Below the pieces are notes generated by a model. It worked only from the letters and a program-made list of their open reading frames with translations. It was not told the origin of the DNA and made no database searches. DNA of 64,000 nt, taken from the NCBI RefSeq assembly GCF_963678635.1, contig NC_087062.1, positions 84,712,012 through 84,776,011 of the forward strand, in the 5' to 3' direction. Numbering within the stretch: the stretch's first letter is position 1; the number at the start of each line of letters is the position of its first letter. Positions 1-12,543 of the stretch are shown here, one piece after another. A program made the position numbers and the translations under genes. Source of the stretch: Symsagittifera roscoffensis. Taxonomy: Eukaryota > Xenacoelomorpha > Acoela > Convolutidae.

Positions 1-2040
1 AAACAAAGCAGGAAATGTTTTGAGTATTGGAAAAAAATCACGAGCCAGATTTTACTAAAAGAAAAAATAAAAGCAGCCCCAGATAAATCACAATTCTTTT
101 CACTCGTGTTAAATTTCTTGGACATTATATTGAAGGTAATACAATTACTCCATTAAAATAATGAATAGATGCTATATTAAAACTTCAACCCCCATTAAAA
201 AGAAAAAGTTTCAAGAATTCCTTGGAATGTTAAATTTTTTAAAGTAAACATGCTCAAAAAAAGCAATTAAACCAAGACCGTTTTTTAATATTCGCAGACA
301 ACAAATTAATTTTGAATGGACATTAGAACATCAAAAACGTTTTGATGAAATAAAAATCCTCCTCACAGAACAAAACAGATCTCAAACAGAATTCCAGATC
401 CAGAACAACCATTCTATGCCAAGTGTGACGCTTCAAATTTTGGAATTGGCGCAGCACTCTTATAATCACATAGAAGAAGAAAATGAACCTCATATCAGCA
501 AATTCAAGATTTTTTACACAAGCAGAACTTAAACTCTCTACATTTATGAGAAAATGTCATAATAAAAACTCTCACGGAATATGAACTTCTAATCCTTGGA
601 TCAAAATATCCAACAGTTCTATTTACAGATCATAAACCAATAATTTTTTTATTTACACAAAAATCAAAACCAAACCATACGAGTTTAAACAGTTCAAGTT
701 ATCTTAATGAAATTTCCAAACCTAAATATAGTTTGGACTGCAGGATAAAACCTTGCTTTACCAGACACGCTTAGTCGAAACACACCATCTAAACTAATAA
801 CACGGAAAACAACCGTAGAAATACCACAAAGTATAAAAAATTTCCTTCCAAAAGACGAAACATCGCCATGATTGGAGTGGAAGCATGCAGCAAAAATCGA
901 TCCTGACAATACACAAATAAATTTTTTGGAACATTTTCCATAATACCCTAATTGCCAAAATAACTATCACGAAGTAGACATGGTTATAAAACAATAAACA
1001 ACAAAAACCACCAAAACAAAAGTCATATAGGAAAAACCTCTTCCCTTTAAAACAAAAAGAGAAATAAGATGATAGAATACATTTACCAGAACCTCCTAAT
1101 TTAAACTCCAAATATACCATAGAAAAAATTAATAATCTACAAGACCCTTTAGACAAAATTACTCTCTCAAAAAATGAAATTCAGAACAACTTTCTACCAA
1201 TTACAGAAAAAATAACAGTAGAATTACAACAAAATTACCAAAGTCTTGACCCTGTCATTAGACAACTTAAATCCAGGCAAAAGTACAAAATAAAACCTAT
1301 AAAAGCAGATATCACAAACTCAGGAAACATAACACTACTCAGATATTTCCGAAAATTCAATAATAAAACAATAAATGAAAATAATGACTTCTTGGAATAT
1401 CATACTCCAGAAATAAAAGTAATCTGTCTACCATTGAGTATGGTTTTAATAGATTTTCACGTTTTGCATTTCAAATACGAAAAGAAATGCAGGATCAGAG
1501 AAAACATACTCAAATTTCATTCAAAATTTCTACTTTCACAGCAAACTCCGCAAAAAACGCTCAAGTTTAATGTCAACCTTCAAAAGACTCAATTTGTTAC
1601 AATTTACCACTACATACACTCAATGAAGATCATTTTCATCACCCACAAATCCTAAAACTAGCTTCTGGATTACACACAGAATGGATTTCAAAGCGAAATA
1701 AAAAAACACAACGAAATTTATCAAAAAGTAGCTCAAAAAATATAACAAAGACCTTCACACCTTCACCTTTATAACGCTTCATACCAGCTACCAATTTAAA
1801 AATAGGAATATTTGTTTTAATCCCAAACTTGAAATTACCAACAGAACTTTCATGCCACAATCTAGAATACCAAAGAAAGTTGAACTTCAGAAAGCTTCAT
1901 GATTATTTACATTACGTTCATTATACTCGGATAGTTTCTTCTCAAAAATATTTCATTTTCAATCTTGAACAACTTGTTCAAATTCAACCAATCACAATCA
2001 TTTCAAACATCACCCCATGCCAACACCGTTTTCACTAGCC
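1..2040 (+). pseudogene. pol remnant (RT end, RNase H, integrase ends)
   Basis: Bases 50-260 align by translation with the RT thumb/connection of the young element (the KSHFF, FLGHNIE and EFLGMLNFL segments are recognisable). Bases 400-780 match RNase H, including a TDHKPIIF segment. Bases 1380-1540 match the integrase zinc-binding region. Near 1545 the similarity jumps directly to the integrase C-terminus (HHPQILKLASG, then LKIG-FVLIPN), so the DDE core is deleted. Numerous stops and frameshifts make it non-functional. Confidence 0.8.
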
Positions 2041-2699
2041 GGCAAATTGCCAATTTCAAATAGATCTAAAACTATAACTAAAAGACTTACAGATCAAAAT
2101 AAACAACACCTTCATATTTGACAACTTAAAAAAAATAATATAAATGCTACAACCCTCTCCTATTGCTCAATACAAAAAACAACAATATTGTCTCAACTTA
2201 CAAACCACATTTCCCCAAAAGGGAAATAATAAATAAGCCTAAAGACAAAATCTGACATGATCATTCAGCCTTAGGTCGATAAAATTTTAAAAAACACTTA
2301 AACATCCAATAAAAAAACTAGGAAGTTCATTCCAAAATTGCCAGACTTTAATCCGCCAAAAACTTCCCATAGCCAACCCACATGTCAAAAATCAAAGAAC
2401 AAACTTACCACACCCGTCTTCTAACCCAAAAAAAAATACTTGGACGAAACAAATCATTTCTCAGGTGCTTCTCTCCAGATCATTCAATATTTTAAGACAA
2501 TCAATTCAAAATTACTTTTAAACTTTGCAATATTTTTTCAACTTTGTTTTTTTTATCATAGATATTTTGGAAATAGCACTTCTAATTTTGAGAATTTTTG
2601 CAGCCTCCTTGTAATTTCCTACTCCTTCACAAAAACCGACTATTACCTCTCAAAAATTCTTGACCACCTCCTCAGGTACAAAATTTCAACAATTGTTTG

Positions 2700-4032
2700 A
2701 ATGTTATGACATTTATTTAATAAAAAAGACATCTTTCGTCTTTTTGTAATTTTTCTCACTTTTCTAAATTCCCTAAATTTAATAATTTGTAAATGCATGA
2801 AAAAGGCATGGAGTATTTTTTCACTAGCATCAATCCTCTCAATCGTTTTCATAGAAGAATACTAAAAACAACATAGGTTCAATTTAAAAAAAGATAAAGA
2901 TTCAAAAATTTCAAAAATGCTACTCAACAACCAACTCAACAATCGCCACCAACCACTGCATCCTACGACCCCCAACAACCCCAGTATCTAGTCAAACAAA
3001 TCAACCCCAATCAACTACACGCGTTTCATTTCAAGAAAATCCCTATAAAATCGAAGAAAAACACGCATCATTATCTGAACCTTTTATACAAGCAATCCGC
3101 CACGCACCCCTAAATGAACCACAAAAAGAATCAACCTATAACATCTACCCCTCACTCCATCAAGATCCTAATGGATTTAGACATCCAAAATCAAACATCT
3201 ACAATAAATAGACAAATTATCCATCCCCGAAGAAATCGAAACTTTGCAACACCCAGAGTTCATTTTAATATACCTTCATCACCATCTTCGAACCCCTTTA
3301 GATCTTTCCAATACAATCCACTGTTCCACCATCACTAGAAATTGTTTCACAACAGAATATTGCGAATATTCCATCGGACTGTTTAAGATCAACGCTAACT
3401 TCCGAACAAAATAGTCAAAAATCCTTTTAATCCTCCCACTTCAACACAACGACCTCCACATCGGATTACACTAGCATTCATTCAATGAAAACCACATTTA
3501 GATATATCATCAGACACCTCCTTGTCATTGCCAGAAACCCTATCACTACCATCAACCCCTTCAAGAACATGTCAAATCCCAACCACTGCATTCCCCCTAA
3601 ATTTCCCTACAAATTTATTCGAACAATATCGTAAACTTTAAACCACTAAATTACCTTTACAATTAGATTGGAACACAATCGTAGCAACCCCTCCCCTAGT
3701 TAGCCAATACCTTGGTAGTAAGAGATTAGATAATTGGGCACTAAACCGATTACAGTATAGACACGACATCATCAGTGACATACAAAAACATAAAAAACAG
3801 ATCCTTACTTAAGATAATCTAATCCTAAAACTTGAAATAAGAGTTAAACTGAATAATTCAGTTCATCACCCATAACCTCTAGCTCCATAAAATATAACAG
3901 CTCAATCCTTACCCCTTCCTTTTATCACAACAGAACTTATCTATAAATACGATAGATATACCAAAAAGACACTTGGATACATAAAATTCTACAACCCAAA
4001 TTCAGGACTATCTTACAGTTGTATCTTCTAAT
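2700..4032 (+). pseudogene. Small membrane ORF and first envelope-region ORF, decayed
   Basis: Bases 2760-2880 resemble the C-terminus of the 62-residue membrane ORF of the young element (KCMKKA... and IEEY segments). From 2880 to 4032 the broken frames match the Pro/Gln/Ser-rich ORF at 22834-24009 on the minus strand and end, like it, at a TAA directly after a Cys-Ile-Phe triplet. At the position where both young duplicate copies have an in-frame TGA, this copy has a serine codon, so the TGA is a later mutation. Confidence 0.65.
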
Positions 4033-6712
4033 AGTTTTTTTGCCTTAGACCCTTTCCACTTTGTGCGTTTAAAACCCACATCTCATCAAAATCCTTCAAC
4101 CCGAACAGTACCACAAAACCTCCTAGTTACCCGTTATGATTGCGAAGAAAATCAGCAAAAGACACTATATAAGTACGCAATAAATCAAGTTTGTAGAATC
4201 AACAAATATAGTAGCAACACTTTATTCAAACGCACGAGCTACAACTCTAACGGGATATAAAGTCACAGCAAAAATTTCAGAGAAAAAAGTACATTGCTCA
4301 CAAGTCTCAAATGGAAATAAAAATGGACTCGATTACGAATCTTTTCACCGAAATATTATCGAAAGACTTTTGCATAATAACCCTGAATATTGCAAAAAAG
4401 AATTACAGCAAATAAAATTAACTGCAAACAGAGGCACAAATCGCAAATTAGTAAATTTACAAGTCTTCAAGCCGCACATCAAGCCATCAAGCAACATTTG
4501 AAAGACACCATGGTCATATTACTTAGACGATAAATATCCGCTCCACGGCGCACTCGGACGTTTACGTTTTGATCATCTTGACAAAAAATGGATACCACAC
4601 TTTGCAACTAATAATCCCTCCAACTGGAAATCCGACATAAAAAACAAAAAATACCAAGAAATAATGTTTTTCGATTGACAAATTCAATTAAAAGAAGTAC
4701 AATGAACTTCTGATTTAAAAAATGATAGTATACTATATCAAGGAATACGCTTACCTTGTAAAAACGATCAAGGATCTTGCGATCCTACCACTCGTACCCA
4801 GGCGACCATTGTTTGGTTTTCTGAAGACACGTTTATCGCCTTTCAAGTTCCAAAAATCAACACAAGATTGATAAATTTTCACCAAAATTATTCTATTGAA
4901 TCAATTGTATATGAAAAAGTCAACCCTAAAAAAATAAGAAAACTGACGATATTGAAAATAAATTGACACGTTTCAAAGTTTGCCCTGAAAGAGAAGTAGC
5001 TTGTAAATATTCTAAACCTCTTTTTAAAACACAATATTAAGAAATTTTTTCACGAAAACAAATTTTTTTCGACCTGTAAACAGGAAAACTAATTATTAAC
5101 CCAGCAGACTGATATCAAAACCGCAAAGATTAACAATGTTGTATCCCGGTAACGTTTTCTAAAAACGCAGTAAGCCCTGACGGAAAACTTCGCCCAGAAG
5201 ATAAAGGTAGCGCACGCTTACAAGAACTCTCACTCATGAATAATACATTTTTTGGCGCAATCCATTATGATATACACCTGGATATGAAATAGGACTACAC
5301 AGTAAGTAGAAGTTTTCATGAAATTTCATTTTCTAAGCTGAAAACACTTCATCATTTATGGGAACTCGAACATATACAAAGAATACAATCACGCGCATTA
5401 GCAGTATTAAAAATACCCTACGCAGGATATTTATTATCAGGCAATAGTTCAAACTTCATTGACCACAAAGGAAACACTCTTTGGTACTACACCTGTACTA
5501 AAAAAGTATCACTAATACATGTTTTTCAAGATAAACAAGGTTATAGAAGAATCCCTATATTCTACAAAAACAAAGTATATTTCGTTGATTCACTTTCAAG
5601 ACATATTTTTGTAATACAGCTGTTCCATGTGAATCTCAAAATAGACACAATGTATTACAGCTAAACTCAAATGAGGATAAACATTATCTTCTATCTCCAT
5701 ACCCTACTCTCATGCCACCATTAAAGAAATTCTCACCAGAAATTATAAGAGTAATCGCTCGTAATCCAGTAGTAGACTTACAATTGATAGGTATGAAATG
5801 GACACAATACAAGGACAATCATTACACCAAAATTTAAGAAAACTTGCTGAAACCTCAGGTTTTCCAGATATTTACGCACAAGATTACAGCGGATATTGCA
5901 AAGATATTAAAGACTATTGATATCTTAACGGTGAAAAGTACCGTCCGCAAGATATTTCACTAATTAAAATTTTTTAAATGTTTAAATCTAAAAAACGAAC
6001 TCCTAGCTTTTCTGCATATTAGAAAAATTGACTATTTTATAGGCTATGTTTATTTTTATTGGATTCCTCTTCTCAATTTTGAAAGGAATCTACAACAATT
6101 GCAAAATTTATAGATAATTGAATAAACTGAATAAACAACTAAGTGTAGCATGCAAATTATTCGCAAGATTTTTTGGAATATTTTTAATATCGATTAACAA
6201 AGTTGTTCTTCTTGACGCTCAAAATAGCGAATACAATCAAAAAACTATCTACAACACCAAAAACACACAAAATTTCACAAGACAACGTAAATCCAACACC
6301 TACAGCACCGCCACAGTTACACCACCTACATATTAATCAATCTTTAATTTTAGCACCACGAAATTATAGGAACACATTAGCAGTAACAGAGCACACTTCT
6401 CAAGATCATAGCTACCCAGAAAGCCTAGTATCTCAGTTAGTACTCTATCAGTCAAAGATTGACGATGCATATGTGCAGATGGTAGAGCAACCACATACAA
6501 CAATTTTCCGTTCTCAAAACAACCACTTTTTAGCACACGGTAAGCGGACAAAGATTGGATTCCTCAACCGTTACCTTTGCTACCCATCCAACCATCAACG
6601 CCATTCTTCTCGAATTTCCCTTTCCGACCTGATTTCTTCTCCCCTACCGACTTTTACAAATAAATCACCATCCATGGATTCAGATGACTCGACACAAATT
6701 ATTTTTTAATGT
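4033..6712 (+). pseudogene. Envelope-like gene remnant, unit 1
   Basis: Broken frames match the 20789-22825 envelope-like ORF of the young element, including the conserved cysteine segment (LPCKNDQG-CDPTTRTQAT at about 4750-4805) and the C-terminal segment LRKLAETSGFPDIYAQDY at about 5830-5880. The part from about 6040 matches the membrane ORF at 20227-20706. Stops and indels throughout; not translatable. Confidence 0.7.
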
Positions 6713-8443
6713 TCAAAATTTGCCTGAAAGAGAAGTAGCTTGTAAAGACTCTAAACCTCTTTTTAAAACACAATATTAGGAAATTCTTCACGAATAAAAA
6801 CTTTTTTCGACTTGTAAACAGGAAAACTAATTATTAACCCAGCACGCCGAAATCAAAACCGCAAAGGTTAACAATCTTGTATCCCGGTAACGTTTTCTAA
6901 AAACGCAGTAAACCCTGACGGAAAATTTCACCTAGAAGATAAAGAGAGCGCACGCTTACAAGAACTCTCAATCATGAATAATACATAATTTGGGTCAATC
7001 CATTATGATATACACCTGGATATGAAATAGGACTACACAGTAAGTAGAAATTTTCATGAAATTTCATTTTCTGAACTGGAAACACTTCATCATTTATGTG
7101 AACTCGAATGTACACAAACATTACAATCACGCGCATTAGCAGTATTGAAAATACCCTATGCAGGATATTTAATATCAGGCAATAGTTCAAACTTCATTGA
7201 CTACGAAGGAAACATTCTTTGGTATTACACATGTACTAAAAAATATCACCATTACATGTTTTTGAAGATAAACATTGCTATAGAAGAATCCCTATATACT
7301 ACAAAAAAGTATATTTTGTTGATTCATTTTCAAGACATATTTCTGTGATACAGCTGTTCCATGTGAATCTCAAAATAGCCACAATGTATTACAGCTAAAC
7401 CCAAATGAGGATAAACATTATCTTCTATCTCCATACCGTACTCTCATGCCACCATTAAAGAAATTCTCACCAGAAATTATAAGAGTAATCGCTCGTAACC
7501 CAGTAGTAGACTTACAATTGATAGGTATGAAATGGACACAATACAAGGACAATCATTACACCAAAACTTAAGAAAACTTGCTGAAACCTCAGGTTTTCCA
7601 GATATTTACGCACAAGATTACAGCAAATATTGCAAATATATTAAAGACTATAGATATCTTAACGGTGAAAAATACCGTCCACAAAATTTTTCACTAATTA
7701 AATTTTTTAAATGTGTAAATCTAAAAAACGAACTCCTAGCTTTTCTGCATATTAGAAATGTTGACTATTTTTGAGGCTATGTTTAATTTTATCGGATTTC
7801 TCTTCTCAATTTTGAAAGGAATCTCCAACACATGCGCAGTTCATAGATAATTGAATAAACTGAATAAACCAGCAAGTGTAGCATCCAAATTATTCGCAAG
7901 ATTTTTTGGAATTTTTTTAATATCGATTAACAAAGTTCTTCTTCTTGACGCTCAAGTTAGCGAATACAATCAAAAAACTATCTACAACACCAAAAACATA
8001 CAATATTTTACAAGACAACGTAAATCCAAAACCTACAGCGCCGCCACAGTTACACCACCTACATATTAATCAACCTTTAGCGTTAGCAACACGAATTTAT
8101 AGGAACACATTAGCAGTAACAGAGCACACCTCTCAAGGTCATAGCTACCCAGAAAGCCCAGTATCTCATTTAGTACTCCATCAGTCAAAGATTGACGATG
8201 CATATGTGCAGATGGTAGAACAACCACATACATCAAATTTCCGTTCTCAAAACAACCACTTTTTAGCACACGATGAGCCGACAGATTGGAATGCTCAACC
8301 ATTACCTTTCCTACCCATTCAGCCATCAACGCCAATCCTCTCGCAATTCCCTTTTCGACCTGATTTTTTCTCCCCTACCCACTTCTACAACTAAATCAAC
8401 ACGCATGGATTCAGATGATTCGACACAAACTATTTTTTAAAGT
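4975..8443 (+). repeat. Tandem duplication of about 1.73 kb in the old copy
   Basis: Two direct units, about 4975-6712 and 6713-8443, cover the C-terminal half of the envelope-like gene and the following membrane ORF. The same landmarks recur at a spacing of about 1,733-1,740 bp, for example the membrane ORF at 6118 and 7851. The units differ at many positions, so the duplication is old. It is distinct in extent from the 2,727-bp duplication in the young element. Confidence 0.85.
6713..8443 (+). pseudogene. Envelope-like C-terminal half and membrane ORF, unit 2
   Basis: Second copy of the duplicated segment. Here the end of the envelope-like ORF reads straight through a T-run into the next segment (7532-7774), whereas in unit 1 and in the young element one extra base creates a stop. 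This suggests that envelope and membrane segment were originally one reading frame. The unit carries other stops and is not functional. Confidence 0.65.
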
Positions 8444-9521
8444 ATTTCTAATTTTAACAACTTATTATAGATACTCCCAATGAATTCCGAACTTAGCCCA
8501 GCTACTTTTTCACGGCCACTTTTTCAGTCCATCAATTCCCAAAATCTCAATGAATCCTCTCAAGCCCCCTCTTCCTATACTGATACCACTCCTATTCCTT
8601 CTCCGATGTCCAGCGACCAACCTGACCCACCTAGCCCCATAACTGATAAACAGTTAGAGCATAAATTAGACAGCTTCATAACATTACAACATCACCTCCA
8701 TAACACTGATACCCTAACACTTCACGAACTAACGCACTCTATCACAACATAAGAATCCTCAAAACAATCAGCAAACAGAAACAAGAGCCCATAGATTATT
8801 TAAACGCAAACATCGAAAAGCACAACCCCAACTCCTAACCAACCGTCTGCGATCATCCCAACTATACTCCCTTCATCCAAAACATACTAACACCAGAAAA
8901 TTTTTAGTTTATAACTTACCATTTCTCCCTCAATATACTTGCTACACGACTACTAACGATAACCAACTGAATTTCGTTGATGAATACAGCCTGTTTCCCG
9001 CACTTTCATGGATTTCATACTACCACTTTACTAATCAAAATCATTAGCCCTTCCCTTATACAAAACTTCCGCAGATAATGAATTATGCCAGTGCACAAAC
9101 TAACAACTGCACTCCACGAGAAACAATTCACCACAATGGGACCTTACCAAAAACTTAACAGATTTATAGCACCACGCGCTAGTACATTCTCAAAATAGCA
9201 CTATTCCCCGCCATCACACGCTAAATGGAAGACACTCCCAATGAGGACGACCTTAATGCTAACCCTCAACAAACATAATTTTTTAAATCAAATCCGAGTA
9301 TGTATTTCATATAGATAGTACTAACAAAAAATTCGACAACATCATTGCTGCTGCACTAAAAAACTTCAATAAAATTAAGAATTTTGCACTGACCTTTTAG
9401 TTCCTTTCACACCTAAGGAAAGTGACTTACACTGTTTGCATGAAATTAGGTTACGTGCAAAACTAACACACATATACACAAATCACACATTCAGACAACA
9501 TCACTATACATCTAATACACC
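8444..9521 (+). pseudogene. Remnant of the unknown 3' ORF
   Basis: The Ser/Pro-rich frame at 8480-8752 matches the middle of the 274-residue ORF at 19406-20230 (shared LD-FITLQ segment). Bases 8930-9030 match its end, and 9340-9500 match the downstream part around 18960-19070 (shared DLHC-H motif). At about 9015 this copy has a tyrosine codon where the young element has TAA. The sequence ends at the N gap. Confidence 0.6.
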
Positions 9522-9721
9522 NNNNNNNNNNNNNNNNNNNNNNNNNNNNNNNNNNNNNNNNNNNNNNNNNNNNNNNNNNNNNNNNNNNNNNNNNNNNNNN
9601 NNNNNNNNNNNNNNNNNNNNNNNNNNNNNNNNNNNNNNNNNNNNNNNNNNNNNNNNNNNNNNNNNNNNNNNNNNNNNNNNNNNNNNNNNNNNNNNNNNNN
9701 NNNNNNNNNNNNNNNNNNNNN
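9522..9721. other. Assembly gap, 200 N
   Basis: Exactly 200 unresolved bases, the usual placeholder for a gap of unknown size. The old LTR element runs into it from the left. The right side (9722-10394) shows no resemblance to the element, no recognisable gene and no obvious repeat. Confidence 0.98.
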
Positions 9722-10394
9722 CGTGAAACTGTGTATTCATACTATGCCTTGATAATGGAACCAATTGTTTGACATCACCACAGTATCCATACATTGATAG
9801 TTTCATTGTACGGCAGATTTCGTACCAGGAAAGTAAATTTGGTTATAGTAGCGTATTTTTTACAGTCAGTTTTTGGCTAGTATTTGCGTGTTTTGCAGCT
9901 AGTTTTTTAGTTTGTCTGATCCATATTTCGTCTGATTTATTGTTTTTACGGGCAAATTTGGCAAAAATCCATTACAAGCAGTTCCAAAAATCTAATGCTA
10001 ATTCCAGTTCTATGTTATTGTTTTACACTGTTTTTGACTTTTTTGCAACATTTGCTCCCTTCAAAAAATTTATGCTATTTAATATTTCTACAAAAACTGC
10101 TATTTGACTGGTGAAGGCGGTACCTTATGGATCGATGTTCCATTTATTCGTCCTTCCCCCTCATTTAGGCCCTGATGAGTCCGGATTGGGGTACCATTGC
10201 TACTTATCTTTTAACTTTCTCCAAGATTTTTTAAAAACTTTCTCAGCCATAATTGGTAAAGATTTTAGGATCTTGTTAACTATTTCCCCTCACCTAATTC
10301 GATTTTCAGAAATTCAACTTTACTTGCCACATTTTCAATAGCCTAAAACAATTTTCAAAAAAAATATTGAATTAAAATTTTTTATGTTGGTACA

Positions 10395-10682
10395 CGGGTC
10401 GAGGTCGGCGACTTAAGAAAAGATTTTGTAAGTCGCGCCGCATACCGTTTTCGGACTGGATTTCGAAGTCGCTCCGCGGGCTTAAGTCGTGCCGTCAGTT
10501 TTTTCATAAGTCGCGCCGTCAGTCTTTTATTAAGTCGCGCCGTCAGTCTTTGCTTAAGCCGTGCCATCAGTCTCTTCTTAAGTCGCACCGTCAGTCTTTT
10601 CTTAAGTCGCGCCATCAGTCTTTTCTTAAGTCGCGCCGTCAGTCTTTGCTTAAGCCGCGCCGCTCAACTCTTTTCTTAAGTC
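10395..10682. repeat. 24-bp tandem array
   Basis: About 11-12 units of a 24-bp motif with core GTCGCGCCGTCAGTC followed by a T-rich spacer ending in TTAA. Because 24 is a multiple of 3, the minus strand gives a repetitive Arg/Lys/Leu frame; I consider this a by-product of the repeat. The array is interrupted on the right by the foldback element, and diverged related units continue beyond it from 11811. Confidence 0.85.
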
Positions 10683-11815
10683 GCCCCGCACCGGAGTTCC
10701 ATGGATAATAATCGATTATATTGAACTTTCATGCTCTGTCTCAATAAATTTCGACAAAAATCGAATATAATCGATTAAAAAGGATTACAAGCCATTTTTT
10801 TGTATCAATATAATCCATTATCATCGGTTATAATCAATTATAATGAATTTTTTCGAGAGGTTAGTCATGAAATTTACAAGTTTTTTTTTTAAAGTTATCG
10901 CACTTCCTGTTTAGTGCAGTTGCTTTATTAGGTTTCATAAAATGTTACAATTCACTTTTCATTTTTTATAATTTTTGTCTTATATACCCCGTTTACCGTT
11001 TACCCCTCCCTGTTTACCCCCCCCCCCCCCACGTTTTCCTCCATGTTTGCAACCCCCATTTACCCCCCCCCCCCCCCGTTTTCCTCCCTGTTTACACCCC
11101 TCCGCCCCCCCTCCCGTTTACACCCCCCCCCCATCGCCCTGCCAGTTTACCGCAACCGCCATTCGCCACCCTTTATGGGGGGTTATTTATTGGTAGGTGG
11201 TAGACTTTGGGGAGGGGGTTTATGATTGATTTACACCCCCCCCCCGCCCAGCTTATCCCCCATCCCCTTACTGACCACGTGGGGGTGTAAAAAATGTGGG
11301 CGGGAGGGTAACCTAAACCACTGAGTATACTCCCTCTCCCGTCCCCGTTGAAAATGGTAAACAAACTGGGGAGGGGGACTGTAATTAACATGGGGAGGGG
11401 GGTTGGGGATAAAATTTAGCAAAGATGGGGGTGTGTGTAGGGATAAACGTAGGGGAGTGGGGGGAGGGGGTTTTGGCATACGAGGATGGGGGTGCAAAGT
11501 GGGGAGGGGGTTAATTCGATTAGGTTTAGATTGCGAGTAGGCCGTGAGTATCGCAGAAATTTTGCAAGTTTTTCAAATGGTTTTGCAAAAAAATGTATAG
11601 ATTATAATCCGTTATAATCAATTATAATGGATTTCAAATGGATTATATTCCATTATAGTGGATTTTAATGGATTGTGTTTTTACAAAAATAATCGATTAT
11701 AATGACAATATAATCAATTTCGTGGTCTAAATTTGCCACAATAATGGATTATAATGACAACATTTTAGACAACATTTTCCCATTATAAGCGATTATGGAA
11801 CTCCGGTGCAGGGCG
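10682..11815. mobile_element. Foldback element inserted in the 24-bp array
   Basis: The ends are inverted repeats: GCACCGGAGTTCCAT at 10688-10702 and its exact reverse complement at 11795-11809, extending to about 21 bp with one mismatch. Inside are many TAATCGATTATAAT-like AT palindromes (10705-10850 and 11590-11795). They flank a C-rich left half (about 10985-11145) and a G-rich right half (about 11170-11515), so the whole 1.1 kb can fold on itself. No coding sequence. The array resumes after it in the same orientation, consistent with an insertion; no clear target duplication is seen. Confidence 0.6.
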
Positions 11816-12010
11816 CCGTCAGTCTTACCTTAGGTCGCCTCGGTTCCGACGGTGTTTTGAGTCGCGCCGGTCGCGGTGGTTTTTTTTTCAGTTGCGTTCT
11901 TCAATTGCCAAGTTTCGGTCGCGCCGGTCTGGAATTGCCAATATAAAATCGCGTCGGTCTGAAATTGACAAACTTGAGTCGCATCGGTCTTTTCGCAAGT
12001 CGCGGACTTC
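11811..12010. repeat. Diverged continuation of the 24-bp array
   Basis: Units such as GCGCCGTCAGTCTTACCTTA and AGTCGCGCCGGTC continue the family seen at 10395-10682 but are strongly diverged. Same orientation as the left block. Confidence 0.6.
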
Positions 12011-12277
12011 AACCCGGGTTTTACATAAATAGTGAATAATGCAAATACAAACACGCGAAAATGAAAACTCAATTATTGTTTGACATTTTTGAAATGCATA
12101 TTTTATACAGGAATGGTTGTCAAAAATATTACATTAATACGGGTGGCTGATGGTTAACAAGATCCAATTCTTCATATGAAAACACAATTCTTTTGAAGGC
12201 AAATTGAATAACTGAATAATAAAAAGTTTAAACTGATTATCTAAGTGAACAACCTGTGTTGTGCGCATTGGAGTGAC

Positions 12278-12345
12278 ATGGCGTCATCCGGATCTGGGAG
12301 GACGAAGTCCAGGGAAGATCGAATGTTTTCACACCTTGCAACCGG
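12278..12345 (+). CDS. Candidate first exon of an unidentified gene
   Basis: An ATG opens a 22-codon, Ser/Arg/Lys-rich frame with GC-richer codons than its surroundings, reaching GGGTAGTA, where a splice donor GTAGTA is possible before the in-frame TAG. The composition resembles the exons of the gene at 48977-60816. No matching downstream exon was found, so this may be chance. Confidence 0.2.
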
Positions 12346-12433
12346 GTAGTATAAAACATCTGTACAAAAAAATTCTCAAAGTTATCTTGAAAAGAAGCTA
12401 GTTTAGTAATTATTCAATTGAAAGGATTGCTGA

Positions 12434-12543
12434 ATGGGGGCTACTCTTCTGCGCGAAGGACCGAATGAAAAACTCGTGGGCGAAGGAACGAAATGGGGGC
12501 TACTCTTTGACGGATGAAAAACTCGTGGGCGAAGGAACGAAAA
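12434..12543. repeat. Short direct duplication, two units
   Basis: Two adjacent units of about 50-57 bp share ATGGGGGCTACTCTT and AAAACTCGTGGGCGAAGGAA. No gene is evident around it. Confidence 0.7.

Larger units (their letters stand above)
1..9521 (+). mobile_element. Decayed copy of the giant Ty3/gypsy-type LTR element
   Basis: Protein-level similarity runs in the same order as in the intact-looking element at 16422-38949: RT end and RNase H, integrase ends, small membrane ORF, envelope-like segments, membrane ORF, 3' ORF. All frames are broken by many stops and indels, so this is an old insertion. The 5' part lies beyond the left edge and the 3' part disappears into the N gap, so no LTR is visible. 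The integrase catalytic core is deleted, and the envelope 3' region is duplicated in tandem. Confidence 0.85.

Noticed and set aside
9436-9806. ORFs crossing the N gap
   Set aside because: Their length comes from unresolved bases.
9769-10107. 112-codon hydrophobic ORF
   Set aside because: Poor start context, AT-driven Phe/Leu composition and no recognisable family; probably accidental.
10382-10615. Minus-strand Arg/Lys/Leu repeat ORF
   Set aside because: A 24-bp array is a multiple of three and stays open by arithmetic; no other coding sign.
10395-10682. Possible CRISPR array
   Set aside because: Units follow directly without unique spacers, and the genome is eukaryotic. The same holds for the 22-bp and 37-bp arrays.
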